Assembly: GCA_015680905.1 (NCBI GenBank) | Contig: CM027385.1 | Coordinates: forward strand, 79,629,501 to 79,693,500 | Direction of reading: 5' to 3' | DNA from: Coptis chinensis | Lineage: Eukaryota; Streptophyta; Magnoliopsida; Ranunculales; Ranunculaceae | DNA: 64,000 nucleotides | In this document: one piece after another, positions 58,914-64,000 of the stretch | How the letters are laid out: each line of letters starts with the position of its first letter | How positions within the stretch are numbered: the first letter of the stretch is position 1 | Program-made: the position numbers and the translations under genes | The notes under the pieces: generated by a model | What the model saw: the letters and a program-made list of their open reading frames with translations, nothing else | Told to the model about the DNA's origin: nothing | The model's database searches: none

Positions 58914-61900
58914 TTATATTCCAGGCAAAGGAAACTGTGTGGTGAAAGCTTCAACTCTTCTTTGTAGATCAGAAATACGATCATTTAAGTAGAAGTCTGG
59001 AGATCCAATTGAATTTATAAAATCTTGAAGCTTTGACCCATTAGTAGACTTCTTTGCTTCAAGAGCAATTTGTATTCCCTCGTGAATGAAGTCTGCAATT
59101 GCTATAAATTCCTTTTCTGTAAATTTCCTAGTAGTCATCGCAGGTGTTCCAATACGAATGCCCCCAGGGATTTGTGCACTTTTGTCGCCTTTGAAACAAA
59201 ATCATGAAAAACAACCAAAATGAGAGAGTAACTAATGAAGGAATGAGAGAAAGAGAGACATCTCAAACAGGCAGGCTCACCAGGCACTGAGTTTTTGTTG
59301 AGAGTGATTGATGCCATGTCTAAAATTTTCTCGGCTCGAGCACCATCCATACCCTTTCACAGAAAAAGAACATTCATGAACATCAGCCAATGGCAAAAGA
59401 AGACAAAGGGTGATAAAAGTATCAAAAGGCAAGTGATCAAGATGGACATAAGATTTGGATTGCAGTGTATCTACGGTCACATGAAACTTTGGCAGGTGAA
59501 CATACATATATCTAGATCTAAATCAAGTGAAAATGCAACCTACAGTATAAAATTTTGACTACTACTCGAGTAAAAAGGATTTGATTTTAGAAGTGTAAAA
59601 GAAATAACGCCCGTGTTCAGAAACAAATGGCTAAGCCATTGTTTAGAACTGATAAACTCAATTGACTATCGGGGAGGGTCAAGAAACAAGATGAGTTCTG
59701 CATTGCACTATATTAGGAAACCCGGAAAGAGAATACAGCTGCTTACCAATGGCCTAAGATCCACCAGAACCAAGTGATTATCACTCCCACCAGAAACTAG
59801 TTCATAACCCAGCTCTATCAATCGACTGGCAAGAGCTTTGCAATTAGAAACAACCTGAATTTACAACCAGCAAACAGAAAATGAGCTCACTATATTTAAA
59901 TAGGTAGAAGACTAGCAGCAAGTATGCTAAGCTCGAGGTGATAAGCATACCTGGTTCTGATAGGCTTTAAACTCTGGGGATTGAGCATGTTTCAAACATA
60001 CTGCCAGTCCTCCAATTGTGTGGTTATGCGGACCTCCCTGTCTTAAATATGTTATGTCGGGCTCTTTTCAGGAGAAGAATGAAGTAACAAATAAAAAAAC
60101 TCGACATCTATGCACACATCAAGAGTAATCTAATAGGTGAGATTACTGAGGAAAGATGTGCGATTCGTCTGACCTGTAAGCCAGGGAAAACTGCATTATT
60201 AATGGAAGATTCCAGATCAACTCCTAGAACAGTGTCTTTCTTGAAGAAGATCATGCCACCTCTAGGACCTCGTAATGACTGTAACAAGATATTGGGAGAA
60301 AAAACAATTATAACATCTCTATATATCAGGCTATTCATGAAATAATTGTCAAGGAAAAAAAAGAGGTCTAACAAACAAACTGACGTAAGTCATGTAGTCA
60401 GGAACTCAGGATAAGAGTTCCATGGTGTTTTTACCCTAATCATGAGATGATTCCAAATTTGCAAACTTCCAACATGCTTCGATATTAGACATCAAGATTC
60501 AGTACGAGCCGATGTTTTGTGAGGATAACAATGGTGACAATGTCATCTTTAACAAAAAATACCATCCCCTCACTCATCTTCATGAGGAGTCCATCAAGGA
60601 GTGTCAGAAGGGTATTACAATGATCTTATGCATAAATCTGATATATTTCTTCTATTATTATTTTTATTGGCCTGTTTTTATTGAGATCAGTAACTTGGTA
60701 ATGCTGGTGGGGTTGAATCCAGACCTCTGGTATAATCACCCAAAGAATTTACCAACTAAGCTAGCTGGCACCTGCATCTGATATTCTTATTAACAATAGT
60801 ATACTTTGGAATTGCACAACAAGCGTGTTTTTACATATGAGGAACTAAAGTAACAATTTAAGCTACCATTAGCCCAACACTAAGGATAAGCATGGATCTC
60901 ATAAGTTGTAAATTGGGTTATTGGGGTGATGTTTATTTATCACATTGTGCAATACCCATCTGGCCATCTCATACTGCACAAGGAGTAAAAGAAACTTTGC
61001 AATATCCTGGAAATCTCCTCTGTTGTTTATGCATAATGTGTTTAACTGGAACAATAATGGAACAAGTAAAATATATCCACTTCATCACATATAAGAGCAG
61101 CAACTTTAAGAGAAGGCTACCAAAACCACAAATCCTCCCAAATGGAATATACTTCCATTACAAATAGAGTTAGGCATATTTGAGTTTTGAGAAGAAGGAA
61201 GAGTTGATTTGAAGGTGCAGATGTGGGGAAAAAATTTCAAACTCATACCTTCAATCTCAAAGCATATAAACAGCTAATTCTGAAAGCATCAACTCATATC
61301 TTAAGCATTATCAACGGAACTTAAACAATAACATGGCACAAAATAAATTAGACTCAAAAGTTGCACTCCTATGGAAAAACAACAAGAAAAGATAAATTTT
61401 TCTGCAAATTTTATATATTTTTATCTATTATTATTATTATTATTATTTTAAAATCCCTAAATGTAGGAAGAATTAGAGCAAAAGACTAGAGCACAAGATT
61501 TAAGTACAATAAAAATATTTCAATTGATACCTTGTGTGTTGTTGTAGTTACGACATCACAGTACTCAAAGGGGTTAGCAACCACAGAAGCAGCAACCAGT
61601 CCACTAATGTGAGCCATATCCATCATCAGAAAAGCACCTACAGCATCTGCTATCTTCCAAAGCATAACAAATATGCATATTGAAGTTAACATACAAAACT
61701 CTAGTCACTTGTAAATACTCAATTTTAGAAGCAGAACCAGTATATATACCTTTCTCACACGAGGATAATCAAAATCTCGAGGGTATGCACTAGCACCAAC
61801 AATCATGAGCTTCGGTCGAAAAAGAATGGCTGTTTTCTCAAGCATTTCATAGTCAATTAGGCCTGTATTCAGTCAATTAACAAGTTTTCTATTAACAACT

Positions 61901-63470
61901 CGTCCCAAGCAGTATCACCAGGCGATCTCTGACAATCACAAATTAAATACAGTACCTGTAGATTCATCAAGCCTATAAGGCATAGATTCAAAATATTTAG
62001 AAGTGGCAGATACTCGTCTTTTAAGAGTCATGAATCCATGAGACAAATGCCCTCCATGTGGTAGATCCAAACCCTAACAATCAGAACTTAGAATGGATTC
62101 ATTCAGAAAAAAAGTATCCAATTACCCTAAACTAACTACAATGCAATGAATATAGATAGTAAAGCTAAAAAGAGCCAGATGCATGAACTTACCATGATTG
62201 ATTAGGTGGGACTAAGAAGTGCAGTGTAAACTGCAAAGTTAGCAGGAGACCCAGATAAGGGTTGAACATTGACACCCCATTTTTTTCCATCCAAGTGATA
62301 TGCAGACAACGCTCTCTGTTGACAAAGTGTCTCCAACTCATCAATGTATTCATTGCCACCATAGTACCTATACCACTTCCATAAAAATCAGTATTTGTTT
62401 TTTATAAGCCAGAAGGCTGAAGCGCATTATTAATGAAGGGTATTTAATCTCCAGTTTTACCTTTTACCAGGCAGACCTTCAGAATACTTGTTTGTCAGAC
62501 AAGAGCCAACTGCTTCCATAACTGCTCGAGATGTGAAGTTTTCTGAAGCAATGAGCTCTAAACTTTTGAACTGTCGTTGCTTTTCCTTGCCAATTAACGA
62601 ATGCACTTCTGGGTCTAATTCAGCCAGACCATAATCAACAAAACCGTTCTCATCCCCTGTTGAACAGTCTATGAAGTTTGTTAACCAATAAGCTAGGTTC
62701 CGAATGTACGTGACAGTTACTATATTTCTCAATGCAGTGACCAACTACCATTTTTCACTTTTTAATTGAGCAAAACAGATGGATTCTTGCAAAGTGGCAT
62801 TGGCAGCTATCAAACATATCTCTAATGTAAGGTGATATTATTGCATAAAACGAACAAATGCAGTTATCTGACAATGATAAAGAGGCCTAACTTATTGTTA
62901 AAGCTCAAATAACTAACAATACCTTCAAACTCTGGAATAGGTACCGATGCAGAAGACGATGGTCTACCAGTAACCAAGCTCCCTTTAATATAAGAAGCTT
63001 TACAAGGCTTCACAAAATCAACCTTTACTTGAAACGACAATCCACCATTGATATTCCCTTAAAAGGAAAGGCAGAACCTTTTGTCCAAATGGGCTGTTGA
63101 ACAGCACCAGTAACAGCAGCCCCACTATAAGCATGCATTATTCTTACTCCTTCTAGGTACAGCTTCAAAACTTTCTGTAACAACCAACAAACACAAAGCA
63201 ATACAAATGACATTATAATATGAACAAACCTTCTCTGGGCTTGTTTCAAAATTACTTAAAAACCACTCAAATGAATATAAAGACACAAACTTTCCCCTTC
63301 TATATGCAAAACTTATACTATAAAACAATGGTTCAGGTAGAAATGAAACATAAACAGAGATAAAAAGAGAGAGTATACCTGTAACGCTTGGTTGCCAAAC
63401 AAGGAAAGTTTGTCAAAACCAGAAAAGAGGATGAAGCTAGAAGAACACTGCGGTTTTGAAGCCTCCTATA
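58914..63470 (-). CDS. SHM3: Serine hydroxymethyltransferase, plastid SHM3-type, two lesions
   Basis: SHMT interconverts serine/tetrahydrofolate and glycine/5,10-methylene-tetrahydrofolate with PLP; the SHM3 class is plastidial. Exons: 5' UTR about 63470-63379; then 63174-62923 (ATG at 63138), 62656-62461, 62367-62193, 62073-61956, 61862-61750, 61653-61531, 60278-60174, 60037-59951, 59854-59747, 59353-59281 and 59188-58914. All have GT/AG borders. Conserved blocks include [51 protein letters not shown] and [15 protein letters not shown] with the PLP lysine in THK. The N-terminus MHAYSGAAV resembles the Arabidopsis SHM3 start. Two defects: one base appears missing in the transit region near 63060 (AAGGGAATATC), and exon 62367-62193 ends SPT*SIM where SPHDRIM is expected, so the HDR triplet is lost and a stop appears. 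All other exons read perfectly. Pseudogene, null allele or consensus error cannot be separated here. Confidence 0.9.
60279..61530 (-). other. SHM3 intron 7, 1.25 kb
   Basis: This is the longest SHM3 intron, separating ...TTTTHK from SLRGPRGG. Besides the SINE it holds a (TTA)n run at about 61429-61446 and an otherwise unremarkable AT-rich stretch with short frames that are not genes. Confidence 0.7.
60645..60775 (-). mobile_element. tRNA-derived SINE in SHM3 intron 7
   Basis: The 9-bp target duplication ATCTGATAT flanks it at 60636-60644 and 60776-60784. On the minus strand the head reads GCAGGTGCCAGCTAGCTTAG with an A box (TAGCTTAGTTGG, 60764-60753), then a B box (GGTCTGGATTCAACC, 60725-60711), then a short body and an A-rich tail (CAATAAAAATAATAATAG). 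This is a complete, short plant SINE. It lies in the same orientation as the host gene. Confidence 0.88.
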
Positions 63471-63822
63471 AATCCCTACTACGGTTTAAATATTTCGATA
63501 TTTCGTTTGATATCTCGTTCGGAAATTAGGATTGCATTTTACTGTTTTACCCTCTAATTGTCAGTCTGACTTTTCGATATATCAGTGAGATATCAGTATG
63601 TGAAATATGGATGGCTTTGAAAACTGATGAAGACAAGTGGCCAAGTGTAGTGGAGTGCAGGTAGTGGTGCATGGTAAAAATATGTTAACATGCATGCATG
63701 ATGGCTATTATATTTGCCGTTGTTTCCAACGACAGATTTGTAGCTAGTACGATGAAGACAAAATTGTTGGTATATCATTTTTCCAAACTTAAAGTTGTTA
63801 CACTGTAGGCTTGGAAGAGAAA
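63471..63822. promoter_or_regulatory. Probable divergent promoter between SHM3 and the right-edge gene
   Basis: About 350 bp without coding separate the minus-strand SHM3 leader from the plus-strand coding stretch at 63823. TTTCGATATTTCGTTTGATA and TCGATATATCAGTGAGATAT repeat a (T)CGATAT word. CATGCATGCATGATGGC at about 63691-63707 contains tandem RY-like CATGCATG elements. The roles are inferred only from position. Confidence 0.35.
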
Positions 63823-64000
63823 ATGTGTTTTAATCTAGGAGACCAACTAAAGAAGGGAATACATGTGATAAGAAAGAAGAAAATAAATGAAGATGCAGAA
63901 GAACAAGGCTTGTTACTCAAGGAGATAGAGCGATGGAAGAAACGAAGGGAGATGAATCAAGGTGACAATGCTTCACAAATGTCTGAGTCTCCAAATACCC
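63823..64000 (+). CDS. Start or exon of an unrecognised basic protein, runs off the window
   Basis: From ATG 63823 the frame stays open to the edge: MCFNLGDQLKKGIHVIRKKK, INEDAEEQGLLLKEIERWKK, RREMNQGDNASQMSESPNTP. It is highly charged, with a predicted helical LLLKEIERWKKRRE stretch. An internal AG at 63837-63838 (TTTTAATCTAG) is an alternative splice acceptor, so the true start may be upstream exons instead. No family recognised. Confidence 0.4.
   Translation, partial: MCFNLGDQLKKGIHVIRKKKINEDAEEQGLLLKEIERWKKRREMNQGDNASQMSESPNT

Noticed and set aside
60700-60775. A functional tRNA gene
   Set aside because: A and B boxes are present but no acceptor stem or anticodon arm can be formed; target duplication and A-rich tail make it a SINE.

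Overview
The window is nuclear DNA of a flowering plant, most likely a eudicot. The evidence is spliced plant genes with GT/AG introns, a phytochrome that matches phytochrome E (a eudicot paralogue), a plastid-type serine hydroxymethyltransferase, a plant RLCK-VII kinase, and many plant transposons. No species is claimed.

Layout. 1-3078: minus-strand Ty3-type element (gag region, primer-binding site, 5' LTR at 2414-3078), interrupted by a solo LTR of another family at 853-2006. It lies in an intron of a decayed RLCK-VII kinase whose last exon follows at 3282-3613. 3657-9616: nearly full-length Ty1/copia element with two LTRs and a 5-bp target duplication. About 11.0-13.27 kb: chromovirus-like LTR carrying a minisatellite. 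13.3-16.15 kb: first exons of an RLCK-VII pseudokinase. 16.8-17.4 kb: a 47-bp tandem repeat and an LTR-like promoter stretch. 18.6-22.8 kb: minus-strand exon-like pieces, three of them clearly from a SCY1-like (SCYL) gene. 23.6-25 kb: Ty3 fragment with primer-binding site. 26.7-27.5 kb: non-autonomous hAT-like element with an 8-bp target duplication. 27.6-33.8 kb: no recognisable gene. 33.8-39.0 kb: Mutator-like (MULE) region with a large palindrome array, an AT-rich tandem array and a FAR1-like/MULE/SWIM/OTU gene, cut by a CACTA terminus at 39008. 42.06-52.2 kb: minus-strand Athila/Tat-like Ty3 sequences (3' LTR, 3' ORFs, gag-protease). 52.2-53.8 kb: second chromovirus-like LTR with a 322-bp tandem duplication. 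54.4-54.6 kb: LINE fragment.

The gene-rich end is 55.4-64.0 kb. A phytochrome E gene (minus) has an intact photosensory exon but a broken, shortened output half. Immediately upstream of it is a 12-coding-exon SHM3-like serine hydroxymethyltransferase gene (minus) with a conserved exon structure but two lesions. A tRNA-derived SINE with a perfect 9-bp target duplication sits in its intron 7. A plus-strand coding stretch runs off the right edge.

Nothing here forms an operon-like pathway. Phytochrome E (red/far-red sensing) and plastid SHMT (one-carbon metabolism) are simply neighbours. The strongest unusual structures are the two-palindrome array at 33.9-34.74 kb with its relative inside the MULE gene, the MULE-OTU fusion, the phytochrome E lacking its histidine-kinase-related domain, and the complementary RLCK exon blocks lying in reversed order. 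Several host genes differ from expectation by single bases, so base-level assembly error is a live alternative to true pseudogenes.
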